Positions 44,046 through 51,907 are shown, counted from the first letter of the stretch. The stretch: 64,000 nucleotides of DNA from Streptomyces sp. DSM 15324 (GCF_001514285.1 NZ_KQ949042.1:38177-102176), one strand, 5' to 3'. Translations and numbers: made by a program. Notes: generated from the letters alone by a model not told the origin.

Positions 44046-44296
44046 ATCGCGTCCGCCGTGCCGGCGGGCATCGCGGCGACGGCCGCGTTCCACAGGCTGC
44101 CCGCAGTGGCGAAGGTGGCCTCGGTGAGGGCCTCGTCGGGCAGTTGCACGCCGAAGGTGTCCTCCAGCGTGAACATCAGCTCGATGGCCTGCATGGAGTC
44201 CAGTCCGAGTTCGCGCAGCGGGGTGTCGGCCGTGATGGGCTCCTCGCCGAGGAAGGGCAGAAAAGGCTTGAGCATCTCGATAAAGCGGGCGTCCAC
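44042..44296 (-). CDS. Free-standing acyl carrier protein (carrier 1)
   Basis: An 84-residue ACP with a canonical attachment site: Ser in LGLDSMQAIELM preceded by TPLRELG. Helix II is acidic and hydrophobic (LEDTFGVQLPDEALTEATF), as in dedicated carrier proteins of beta-amino-acid pathways. GTG 44296 is preferred because AAGGGA lies eight bases upstream; an ATG at 44335 would add 13 poorly conserved residues and a TTA codon. It is coupled to the ACAD A gene, so it probably carries the substrate of the dehydrogenases. Confidence 0.85.
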   Translation of the reverse strand: MDARFIEMLKPFLPFLGEEPITADTPLRELGLDSMQAIELMFTLEDTFGVQLPDEALTEATFATAGSLWNAAVAAMPAGTADAI

Positions 44297-44327
44297 GGAA
44301 GAGCTGTCCCTTCGATGTAACTGGCTT

Positions 44328-45422
44328 CTATTCATGGTCGAGTGCGCGGTTCAGCAGGGCGCACAGGCCCGCGACGCTCTGCAGGTTCTCGGGCACCAGG
44401 TCGGCCGGGTCGAACTCCACGGCGAACCGTTCTTCGAGGATCTCCACGACCTCCACCATCCGGATCGAATTGAATTCCGGATGGACCGTCAAATTGCCGT
44501 CCCCCAGGGCGGTTTCATCGATCTGGAGGACGGAGGCGACGACCCCGCGCACGGCGGCACCGGCCCCGAAGGCCACGGCGTCCCGGGCGAGCGCCTCGGC
44601 CGCCCGCTCGAACAGGCCCGGCGGTTCGGCCCGGCCGCGGTCCACGCGCCGGAAGGCGAGGTAGGCGTGCTCGACCAGGCCGTCCCAGCGCTGGAGGTGC
44701 TCCCGCACCGGCTCCGGCAGCCCGGCCCCCCTCCGCTCCTCCAGGTGGGCGGCGTGCAGTCGGCGGGCGCGGGCGAGCAGCCAGGTCTCCAGAGTGAAGG
44801 CCTCCAGCGCCGCCCGCCGGTCGGGGTGTTCGGCGTAGCCACGCAGGTACTCCGGCGGCGGGCCGGACACGTGAGCGGGCTCGGGGGGTGCGCCGAGCGG
44901 GCGGGGGGTGAACCGCACGGTCTCGGTGCCGTCCGGCAGCGCCTTGAGCAGAGCGGCGAAGTCCTCGCGAATGTAGGGCAGTTGGACCGGGCGGGCGCGG
45001 CCCCACTGGGTGTCGTTGTGGTAGGCGTCGCTGATCAGAAGGGTGTCGCCGCCGTCGTCGTCCACGAGGAAGCTGTGCTCCACGTGCTTGGTCCCGTGGT
45101 AGGGCACCCAGGGCAGGTGGTAGGCGTCGGCGACGACGTACAGCGGGCCGCCGGCGGTGTCCGGCACCTCGCCCGGGCCGGGCCGGCGGCGGTCGGCGGC
45201 GTCCAGGCCGAGCAGGGCGGCGGCGTCGGCGAGCTGTTCGTCGAGGGTCGGCTCGACGGTGAGCAGACCGGCCAGGGGCCCGTCGGTCAGCGGGCGCGGC
45301 GCGCAGCGCAGTACGGCGCCCAGGCGGGTGTGCGTGCCCGTGCCGTGGTGCCGGTCGGCGAGCAGGGCGAGGTTGGCCTGTAGGCAGTCCAGGTCCTGGG
45401 CGTGGGCGGGGAAGGCGGTCAT
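44328..45422 (-). CDS. BtrH-like acyltransferase-fold protein fused to a C-terminal carrier domain
   Basis: A 364-residue two-domain protein. The N-terminal part (about 1-240) has Cys13 (LDCLQANLALL), a VVADAYHLPWVPYHG strand, His116 in HVEHSFLV and Asp132 in LISDAY, a clear Cys-His-Asp BtrH-type set. The last ~75 residues form a carrier domain with Ser319 in FNSIRMVEVVE and LQSVAGLCALLNRAL. A cysteine acyltransferase fused to its own carrier suggests that an acyl chain is handed from Ser-pantetheine to the Cys or an acceptor amine within one polypeptide. ATG 45422 overlaps the next carrier gene (ATGA). I know no characterised protein with this architecture. Confidence 0.6.
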   Translation of the reverse strand: MTAFPAHAQDLDCLQANLALLADRHHGTGTHTRLGAVLRCAPRPLTDGPLAGLLTVEPTLDEQLADAAALLGLDAADRRRPGPGEVPDTAGGPLYVVADAYHLPWVPYHGTKHVEHSFLVDDDGGDTLLISDAYHNDTQWGRARPVQLPYIREDFAALLKALPDGTETVRFTPRPLGAPPEPAHVSGPPPEYLRGYAEHPDRRAALEAFTLETWLLARARRLHAAHLEERRGAGLPEPVREHLQRWDGLVEHAYLAFRRVDRGRAEPPGLFERAAEALARDAVAFGAGAAVRGVVASVLQIDETALGDGNLTVHPEFNSIRMVEVVEILEERFAVEFDPADLVPENLQSVAGLCALLNRALDHE

Positions 45423-45697
45423 CGGGCCGGGCTCCCTTCGGCGCCCTCGACGGCCAGGTCCACGAGGTCGCGGACGGTGTCGTAGGAGCGGCCGGCGAAC
45501 AGGTCGTCGGGCAGGCCGGTGTCCAGTTCGTCCTCCAGCCGGGTGAGGATGCCCAGCAGGCGCATGGAGGAGATCCGTAACAGCTCGCCACCGAGCGGCT
45601 CGTCCTCGGTCAGCGCGGAGGGGTGCAGGCCGGGCCCGCTCTCGGCGACGATCACGCGCTTGACGGCCTCGGCGATGCTGTCCCGGTCGGGATTCAC
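45419..45697 (-). CDS. Free-standing acyl/peptidyl carrier protein (carrier 2), contains TTA codon
   Basis: A 92-residue carrier protein. The attachment Ser lies in LLRISSMRLLGIL (Ser44), a divergent form of the usual DSM/DSL motif, followed by an acidic helix II/III region (LEDELDTGLPDDLF). It contains the only in-frame TTA leucine codon I found in the cluster genes (codon 40, bases 45578-45580), four codons before the active Ser. Its translation should therefore depend on the bldA tRNA. GTG 45697 has a GGAAGGT site 11 bases upstream. It is coupled to the BtrH-ACP fusion gene. Confidence 0.85.
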   Translation of the reverse strand: MNPDRDSIAEAVKRVIVAESGPGLHPSALTEDEPLGGELLRISSMRLLGILTRLEDELDTGLPDDLFAGRSYDTVRDLVDLAVEGAEGSPAR

Positions 45698-45744
45698 TTT
45701 TGGTTGACCTTCCGTCCTGTGTTCACGGTACGGCGGCGGGCCGC

Positions 45745-46515
45745 TCAGCACGCCGCCCTGGAGCCTTTGGCCGACATGTGCTCCGCGATGGCCCGGATCA
45801 CCGCACCCGCTTGGGAGTTGAGGTAGAAGTGGCCGCCGGGGAACACGGTCATGTCGAACGGTCCGGTGGTGTGCTCGGCCCAGGACCGCGCCTCTTCCCG
45901 GGTGACCTGGGGGTCGGTGTCGCCGATGAGGGCGAGGACCGGGCAGCTCAGGAGCGGGCCGGGGCGGTAACGGTAGCCCTCCACGGCCCGGTAGTCGCTG
46001 CGGATGACGGGCAGGATCATGCGCAGCAGTTCCTCGTCGGCGAGGATCCGTTCGTCGGTGCCGTCCAGCCGCCGGATCTCGGCCATCAGCCCCTCGTCGT
46101 CCCGCAGGTGCACCAGGTCGCGGGCGGGCCGGACGCAGGTCGGGGCACGGCGGCCGGAGACGACGAGTCCCCGGGGTGCCCTGCCCTCGGCTTCCAGCAG
46201 CCGGGCCGCCTCGAAGGCGACCATGGCGCCCATGCTGTGCCCGAAGAGGGTGACCGGCCGGTCGAGCCAGGGCGCCAGCGTGTCCACGGCGGCGCGGGCC
46301 AGCGTGTCGATGGAGTCGAGACAGGGTTCGTCACGGCGTTCCTGGCGCCCGGGGTACTGCACGGCGAGGACGTCGGTGTCGCCCGCCATGGCCCGGGCCA
46401 CCGGCACGAAGTACGAGGCGGCGCCGCCGGCGTGCGGGAAGCACACCAGCCGCCGGGGGGCGTCCGGCGCCGGCTCGTACCGGTGGATCCACTTGCCCGT
46501 GTCTACTTCGCCCAC
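45745..46515 (-). CDS. Type II thioesterase
   Basis: A 256-residue alpha/beta hydrolase of the editing thioesterase family. It shows LVCFPHAGGAASYF, the nucleophile elbow GHSMGAMVA, the Asp in IGDTDPQV and the catalytic His in FPGGHFYL. It removes stalled or wrong acyl groups from carrier proteins of PKS/NRPS systems. GTG 46515 lies inside the end of the KAS III-like gene, a 13-base overlap. It may edit the free carriers of this operon, the PKS, or both. Confidence 0.9.
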   Translation of the reverse strand: MGEVDTGKWIHRYEPAPDAPRRLVCFPHAGGAASYFVPVARAMAGDTDVLAVQYPGRQERRDEPCLDSIDTLARAAVDTLAPWLDRPVTLFGHSMGAMVAFEAARLLEAEGRAPRGLVVSGRRAPTCVRPARDLVHLRDDEGLMAEIRRLDGTDERILADEELLRMILPVIRSDYRAVEGYRYRPGPLLSCPVLALIGDTDPQVTREEARSWAEHTTGPFDMTVFPGGHFYLNSQAGAVIRAIAEHMSAKGSRAAC

Positions 46516-47540
46516 GCGGGCAGCTCCCGGATGGTGAGGACGGCGGCGGAGCAGACCCAGCCGGGGCCCTGCGAGGTCACCAGGACGTGGTCGCCGACCT
46601 CGACCTCGCCGGTGCGCACCGCGTGCTCCAGGGAGATGAGGATGTCGGCGCCGCCGGCGTGTCCGACGGAGGCTCCGTACTCCCAGATCAGCCGGTCCTC
46701 GGGAATGCCCAGCGGGCGCAGCAGGGCGTGCTCGATCATCCGCCTGTCCACGTTGATCGTGATGACCTTGGAAATATCCGCGGCGGTCATTCCGGCGTCG
46801 ATGATGGAATCGTTGATGACGCCGAGGTCGAATTTCGTGAACGTCTCGAAGAGCTCGGCGAAGCCCATGACATTGTCCACGAAATACTGTGACCGCTCCC
46901 CCACATTGAAATACTTCCGGGGGTTTCCGTCGGGCGGCAGCAGGGATTCCTGACCGCGGTGCCACTGCTCCAGACTGTGCAGCGTCCCGGAATTCATGGA
47001 CCGGACCTCGGCGAATCCGCCGCGACCGTTCACCACGGCCGCAAGGGCGCCGTCCGAGTAAAGGGAGGAGGTGCCGAAATCACGCCAGCGGTTGATGAGG
47101 GGGGAGCTGAAGTTCGTGGCCGTGGTCAGCAGGACGTTCTGTCGGCGGGCGGCGCCCGTGATCTGCCCGGCGGCCGTCTCCAGCGCGCCCAGCACACCGT
47201 CGCAGCCCTGCTGGACGTCCAGCGAGGGGATGGGGCCGGCGCCCAGTTCACGCAGGATGTAGCCGGGTGCGTAGGCCCCCTCTGGCACCTGGTAGTAGAC
47301 GCTGCCGTGGATGTGGGAGTCGATCGCCGACAGGTCCACGCCGGAACGCTCGACGGCGCTGCGGGCGGCCAGGACGGCCATGTCGACGGCCGGAGTGTCC
47401 CCGGCCACGTGCGTGCCGGTCAGGCCGGCCGCGGTGAACTCGCCGCGTTCGTAATCCCCCGGACCCTCCGCGTCGGCGACGGACACCCATTTCGAGAGGT
47501 GCACGCCGAGCGAATCAATGTATACCCCGTTTACCTGCAT
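46503..47540 (-). CDS. KAS III-like acyltransferase (CerJ/CloN2-type)
   Basis: A 345-residue thiolase-fold protein of the FabH-like family. The nucleophilic Cys113 is in DVQQGCDGVLGAL. The FabH His-Gln-Ala-Asn segment is replaced by TINVD (261-265), and a GHAGGAD motif (293-299) occupies the later active-site region. Loss of the decarboxylation His argues against a condensing role. Homologues such as CerJ, ChlB3 and CloN2 move ready-made acyl groups between carriers or onto sugars. It is the first gene of the fourteen-gene minus-strand operon; a TTGACA box lies upstream at 47604-47609. Confidence 0.8.
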   Translation of the reverse strand: MQVNGVYIDSLGVHLSKWVSVADAEGPGDYERGEFTAAGLTGTHVAGDTPAVDMAVLAARSAVERSGVDLSAIDSHIHGSVYYQVPEGAYAPGYILRELGAGPIPSLDVQQGCDGVLGALETAAGQITGAARRQNVLLTTATNFSSPLINRWRDFGTSSLYSDGALAAVVNGRGGFAEVRSMNSGTLHSLEQWHRGQESLLPPDGNPRKYFNVGERSQYFVDNVMGFAELFETFTKFDLGVINDSIIDAGMTAADISKVITINVDRRMIEHALLRPLGIPEDRLIWEYGASVGHAGGADILISLEHAVRTGEVEVGDHVLVTSQGPGWVCSAAVLTIRELPAWAK

Positions 47541-47718
47541 CGCGGAAATCCCTTCACGCCCTCACCCTTACTGATCACTAGCCAATTACAGTGGCAATCG
47601 CCATGTCAAGCCGGGTCGGCTGAACAACGCCCCTCACATACGTGATGTGCATCACACCCGAATTTTGGCAGTACGGTGCTCATATATCTGCACGGTTTTT
47701 TTCACCCACGGAGGAATG
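47541..47718. promoter_or_regulatory. Divergent promoter region between the two arms of the cluster
   Basis: This AT-richer interval must drive the minus operon (KAS III-like to glutamate mutase) and the plus-strand acyltransferase. On the minus strand a consensus TTGACA (47604-47609) is followed after 15 bases by TAATTG (47583-47588), a shorter spacing than ideal. A perfect 6+6 palindrome (GTGATG TG CATCAC, 47642-47655) lies between the start points and resembles an operator; it is close to the Streptomyces Crp site pattern. No regulator gene is in the visible part of the cluster. Confidence 0.5.
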
Positions 47719-48348
47719 ATGAAAGCTCGCATTGCGCCCGGTGCCGAGGTCGACGAAAAGGCGACCGTGGGCGACGGCACGTCCGTCTGGGGCACGGCTC
47801 ATATACGGGAGGACGCGGTCGTGGGCCGCGACTGCAGCATCGGGCGGGGCGTGTACATCGGGCCCGGCGTCACGGTCGGGGACAACTGCAAGGTGCAGAA
47901 CCACGCCCTGGTCTACGAGCCCGCCGTGGTGGAGGAGGGCGTGTTCATCGGTCCCTCCGCCGTGCTCACCAACGACCCGCACCCCCGTGCCGTGACCCCC
48001 GCCGACGTCCCGAAGGGGCCGCAGGACTGGACCCCGGTCGGGGTGACCCTCCGGCACGGCGCCTCGATCGGCGCCCGTGCGGTGTGCGTGGCGCCGGTGA
48101 CGGTCGGGCGCTGGGCGCTGGTCGCCGCCGGCGCCGTCGTCACCCGGGACGTGCCCGACTTCGCGCTGGTGGCCGGGGTGCCGGCCCGCCGCGTGAAGTG
48201 GGTCGGGCGGGCCGGTGTGCCCCTGGAGGACGAGGGGGACGGCCGCTTCCGCTGCCCCAGCACCGGTGAGCGGTACACCGAGCTCGACAGCGACACCCTG
48301 GTCCCCGAGGGGGAGGAAGCACTCCACGAGGGCCTCCCCGGCGACTGA
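47719..48348 (+). CDS. Hexapeptide-repeat (left-handed beta-helix) N-acyltransferase
   Basis: A 209-residue LbH transferase. Hexapeptide coils run from about residue 5 to 150 (VGDGTSVWGTAHIREDAVVGRDCSIGR in part, then IGPGVTVGDNCKVQNHALVYEP), with NDPHPRAV as the loop near the active site and VAGVPARRVKWVGRAG at the end. It resembles WbpD/WlbB and FdtC/QdtC, which N-acetylate 3-amino sugars. It therefore probably acylates the C3 amine of the sugar made by the neighbouring operon. ATG 47719 fits the GGAGG at 47710-47714; ATG 47716 is too close. It is the only plus-strand gene in the visible cluster. Confidence 0.8.
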   Translation: MKARIAPGAEVDEKATVGDGTSVWGTAHIREDAVVGRDCSIGRGVYIGPGVTVGDNCKVQNHALVYEPAVVEEGVFIGPSAVLTNDPHPRAVTPADVPKGPQDWTPVGVTLRHGASIGARAVCVAPVTVGRWALVAAGAVVTRDVPDFALVAGVPARRVKWVGRAGVPLEDEGDGRFRCPSTGERYTELDSDTLVPEGEEALHEGLPGD

Positions 48349-48379
48349 CGACGCACCACGCCATGCGACGGCCACCCCG

Positions 48380-49840
48380 CTACGACGCCCACTGCGAGCG
48401 CAGCGGCTGCGACGGACGCCGGAGCGGGGGTGACGGGCGCATCGGCGCCCGGGTCCGGGGCAGGGCGTGCAGGCAGGCCAGCAGGGTGCGGGCCTGCACG
48501 CTGACATAGTGCTCGTGCCGCAGCAGACCGCTCAGCTGCGGCACGCTGAACCAGGCGAAGTCCGGGGGGAGTTCGGCGGGCAGCGTCGTGTCGGCCTCCA
48601 CGATCATGTAGTGGGCCACCGCGTCCAGGAACCGTCCGCCCTCCTCCGAGTGCACGGTGTCGTACCGCACCCGCCCCGGGTCGGCCGACAGCACCCAGTC
48701 CAGCAGCGGCGGCCGGTCGGCCGGGCCGTAGTTGTCCGGCACGCACTGCACGGTGGGGCCCAGCTCCACCACGCCGTGGAAGCCGGGCTCGGCACGGGCC
48801 CGCAGCAGCACGTGCGGAACGCCGCCGAACTCCCGCAGCACCAGGGCGACCACGCCCGGTCCGCGCGGCGCGAACAGCGGCTGGTGCCAGCTGCTCACCT
48901 CACGGCTGCCGGCCCGCACGGACACCGCGACGACGCTGAAGTACCGGCCGTCCAGGCGGGCGATCCCGTCCGGCCCGCGCAGCCACCCCCCGGCCTCCGT
49001 CTCCCGCAGCGGAATCCGGCTCGCCTCGATGTCGCGCGTGGCGCGCTGCCCGGTCAGCCAGCCCAGCAGCTCGGCGGTCGGGGTGAGTGCCTCGTCCCCC
49101 GGTGCCGACGGCCAGAGGAAGGGGGCCAGGCAGGACAGCACCGTCCGCGCGTCCATGTTGACCACGTTGTCCCGGGCGAGCAACTCGTGTATCTGACCCA
49201 GTGTCAGCCAGCGGAAGTCGTCCGCGAGAGGCACCTCGGCGCCGACGTCCACCTCGACCACCATGTTGCGGTTGCGCTTGCGGTAGAACCAGCTGCCGTG
49301 CTCGGACTGCAGGACGTCCACCACCACCCGCCCGCGCAGCGGACCGGCGAAGTACTCCAGGTAGCGCACGGGCGCGCCCTTGTGCACGCCGGTGAAGTTG
49401 CTGCGGGTGGCCTGGACGGTCGGCGACAGCTGGAGCAGGTTCGGGTTTCCGGGCTCCATCTTGGCCTGCATCAGGAAGTGCGGCACCCCGCCGAAGTCCC
49501 GCATGAGGATGCCGAGGATGCCGATCTCGGGCTGCCTGATGATGGGCTGGCTCCACCGGCCGGTCTCCGTGCTCACCCGCAGTCCCTCGACGGTGAAGAA
49601 CCGCCCGCTGCGGTGAACGAGGTTGCCGGTGGCCTCTTCGAAGCTCCATCCGTCCGCCTCGGCGAAGGGCACCCGCTCCACCCGGAAGGGGTGGGCCCGC
49701 CGGCGCTCCTCCAGCCAGGAGTCGGCCTGCTCCGTCGGCAGCACCGTCCCGTCCCGCTCCCGCGCCGACCGCGCGAGCCGGGCGGGCAGGCCGGGGTCCT
49801 CGCAGCGGCCCAGCTCCGCCGGACGCACCGGGGCGCTCAC
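48380..49840 (-). CDS. dTDP-4-keto-6-deoxyglucose 2,3-dehydratase
   Basis: A 486-residue protein with two homologous halves, as in TylX3/EryBVI/OleV. The repeated motifs are WSQPIIRQPEIGILGIL with FGGVPHFLMQAKMEPGN in the first half, and WHQPLFAPRGPGVVALVLREFGGVPHVLLRARAEPG (sections) in the second. It removes the C2 hydroxyl of the 4-keto sugar, giving a 3,4-diketo-2,6-dideoxy sugar. This makes the final sugar a 2-deoxysugar. GTG 49840 overlaps the 4,6-dehydratase stop. It ends the sugar/PKS operon, 31 bases from the convergent acyltransferase. Confidence 0.93.
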   Translation of the reverse strand: MSAPVRPAELGRCEDPGLPARLARSARERDGTVLPTEQADSWLEERRRAHPFRVERVPFAEADGWSFEEATGNLVHRSGRFFTVEGLRVSTETGRWSQPIIRQPEIGILGILMRDFGGVPHFLMQAKMEPGNPNLLQLSPTVQATRSNFTGVHKGAPVRYLEYFAGPLRGRVVVDVLQSEHGSWFYRKRNRNMVVEVDVGAEVPLADDFRWLTLGQIHELLARDNVVNMDARTVLSCLAPFLWPSAPGDEALTPTAELLGWLTGQRATRDIEASRIPLRETEAGGWLRGPDGIARLDGRYFSVVAVSVRAGSREVSSWHQPLFAPRGPGVVALVLREFGGVPHVLLRARAEPGFHGVVELGPTVQCVPDNYGPADRPPLLDWVLSADPGRVRYDTVHSEEGGRFLDAVAHYMIVEADTTLPAELPPDFAWFSVPQLSGLLRHEHYVSVQARTLLACLHALPRTRAPMRPSPPLRRPSQPLRSQWAS

Positions 49841-50820
49841 GCGGCCACCCTGCGGTCGGCGGCGGACGTCTGCCACCAGTCCGGGTTCGCGCGGTACCAG
49901 TCGACCACCTCGGCCAGGCCCTCCTCGAAGGGCACGCGCGGGGCGTAGCCCAGCTCCTCGCGGATCTTGGTGTCGTCCAGCGCGTAGCGCAGGTCGTGGC
50001 CCTTGCGGTCGGTGACGTGCCGCACCCGGTCGGGCGAGGCCCCGCACAGCCGCAGCAGCAGGTCGGTGATCTGCCGGTTGGTGCGCTCGGTGCCGCCGCC
50101 GACGTGGTAGACCTCGCCGGCCCGGCCGCGGGTGAGGACCAGCTGGACGGCCGCGCAGTGGTCGCTCACATGCAGCCACTCGCGCACGTGGGAGCCGTCG
50201 CCGTACAGCGGGACGGTCTCCCCGCGCAGCAGGCGGGTGACGAACAGCGGGATCAGCTTCTCGGAGTGCTGGTGGGTGCCGTAGTTGTTGGAGCAGCGGG
50301 TGACGGACACGTCGAGGCCGTGGGTGCGTGCGTAGGCACGGGCCAGCAGGTCGCTGCCCGCCTTGGACGCCGCGTAGGGCGAGTTGGGGGCCAGCGGCCA
50401 GTCCTCCGTCCACGCGCCGGACGCGAGGGAGCCGTAGACCTCGTCGGTGGAGATGTGCACGACCCGTTCGACGCCGGTGTGCAGACAAGCCTCCAGCAGG
50501 GTCTGGGTGCCGACGACGTTGGTGCGTACGAACACGGAGGGGTCGGCTATGGAGCGGTCCACGTGGGACTCGGCGGCGAAGTGCACCACCGCGTCGTGGC
50601 CGGGCAGCAGGTGCCGCAGCAGGTCGGTGTCGCAGACGTCGCCCTGCACGAAGTCCAGCCGGTCGTGCCGCTCGGGGAGGTTGGCCCGGTTGCCGGCGTA
50701 GGTCAGCTTGTCCAGGACGGTCACCGACGCGTCCTCGTAGCCGGCGTAGCCGCCCGCCAGGAGCGTGCGGACGTAGGCGGACCCGATGAACCCGGCACCG
50801 CCGGTCACCAGCAGCCTCAT
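49837..50820 (-). CDS. dTDP-glucose 4,6-dehydratase
   Basis: A 327-residue extended SDR. It shows the NAD-binding GGAGFIGSAY, the catalytic STDEVYGSL (Thr-Asp-Glu), YAASKAGSD (Tyr-x3-Lys) and TRCSNNYGTHQ. It turns dTDP-glucose into dTDP-4-keto-6-deoxyglucose, the common precursor of deoxysugars. It is coupled on both sides by four-base overlaps with the 2,3-dehydratase and thymidylyltransferase genes. Confidence 0.95.
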   Translation of the reverse strand: MRLLVTGGAGFIGSAYVRTLLAGGYAGYEDASVTVLDKLTYAGNRANLPERHDRLDFVQGDVCDTDLLRHLLPGHDAVVHFAAESHVDRSIADPSVFVRTNVVGTQTLLEACLHTGVERVVHISTDEVYGSLASGAWTEDWPLAPNSPYAASKAGSDLLARAYARTHGLDVSVTRCSNNYGTHQHSEKLIPLFVTRLLRGETVPLYGDGSHVREWLHVSDHCAAVQLVLTRGRAGEVYHVGGGTERTNRQITDLLLRLCGASPDRVRHVTDRKGHDLRYALDDTKIREELGYAPRVPFEEGLAEVVDWYRANPDWWQTSAADRRVAA

Positions 50821-51881
50821 GCGGCCACTTCCACGCGCGCGTGGTCGCCGACGATCAGCCGGTGGGAGCCGTCCGCGTCGACGGCGCTGACGCTGGCCTC
50901 GCGGCCGATGATGGAGCCGCGCACCGACGTGACGCCGCGCATGCTGGCCCGTTCCAGCACGATGGTGTCGCTGACCTGCACGCCGAGCAGCCGGCAGCCC
51001 TCCCCGATGGATGTGTGCGGGCCGATCGAGCTGCCCTCCACGACCGCGCCGGCGCCGACGACCGCCGGCCCGGTGATCCGGGAGCGGACGACCCGGGCGC
51101 CCTCCTCCACCACGACGGCCCCGATCAGCTCGCTGTGCGCGTCGACCTCGCCGTCGACGGACGGCTTGAGCCGGTCCAGGAGTTCACGGTTGCACGCCAG
51201 GACGTCGTCGATCTGCCCGGCGTCCTTCCAGTAGCCGCGGTAGGCACTGGCCCGCACCTCCACGCCCCGGGTGACCAGCCACTGGACGGCGTCGGTGATC
51301 TCCAGCTCGCCGCGGGCGCTGCTCTCCACGGCCGCCACGGCCTCGTGGATGGCCGCGGTGAAGAAGTACACGCCGACCACCGCGAGGTCACTGACCGGCC
51401 GCTCGGGCTTCTCCACCAGGCGCAGCACCCGCCCGGTGGCGTCGACCTCGGCGACGCCGAAGGCGCGGGGGTCGGCCACCTTGTGCACCACGAGCTGGGC
51501 CGCGGGGCGCCGGGCGCGGAACTCGGCGGCGATGTCGTTCACGCCCTCGGGGAGCAGATTGTCCCCGAGATACATGACGAAGTCGTCGTCGCCGAGGAAC
51601 TCGCGGGAGATGGCGACACAGTGCGCGAGACCGCGCGGGGCGTCCTGCGGGATGTACGTCAGCCGTACGCCGAACTCAGCGCCGTCGCCGAGGTACTGGC
51701 TGAACTTCTCCGCCCGCTCGCCGACCACGACACCGATCTCGGTCACGCCCAGGCCGCGCAGCTGCTCGATGACGTGCAGCAGGACGGGCTTGTTGGCGAG
51801 CGGCATCAGCTGCTTGGGCATCGAGTGGCTGAACGGCCGCAGCCGCAGCCCCATGCCGCCGGACAACACCAGTGCTTTCAC
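50817..51881 (-). CDS. Glucose-1-phosphate thymidylyltransferase (long, StrD-like)
   Basis: A 354-residue nucleotidyltransferase. It has the signature LSGGMGLRLRPFS, the PKQLMPLANKPVL substrate motif, YLGDNLLPEG and a C-terminal left-handed beta-helix tail (about residues 240-350). The tail places it in the long StrD-like class typical of antibiotic clusters rather than the ~290-residue RmlA. It makes dTDP-glucose from glucose-1-phosphate and dTTP. GTG 51881 is the family start; a GAAGGAG site precedes it. Confidence 0.95.
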   Translation of the reverse strand: MKALVLSGGMGLRLRPFSHSMPKQLMPLANKPVLLHVIEQLRGLGVTEIGVVVGERAEKFSQYLGDGAEFGVRLTYIPQDAPRGLAHCVAISREFLGDDDFVMYLGDNLLPEGVNDIAAEFRARRPAAQLVVHKVADPRAFGVAEVDATGRVLRLVEKPERPVSDLAVVGVYFFTAAIHEAVAAVESSARGELEITDAVQWLVTRGVEVRASAYRGYWKDAGQIDDVLACNRELLDRLKPSVDGEVDAHSELIGAVVVEEGARVVRSRITGPAVVGAGAVVEGSSIGPHTSIGEGCRLLGVQVSDTIVLERASMRGVTSVRGSIIGREASVSAVDADGSHRLIVGDHARVEVAA

Positions 51882-51907
51882 CGGGGACTCCTTCTCGAGG
51901 CGTGGGC

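Noticed and set aside
46503..47540. Reading the KAS III-like gene as a FabH-type starter condensing enzyme
   Set aside because: The catalytic His of the His-Gln-Ala-Asn motif is absent, which points to acyl transfer rather than decarboxylative condensation.
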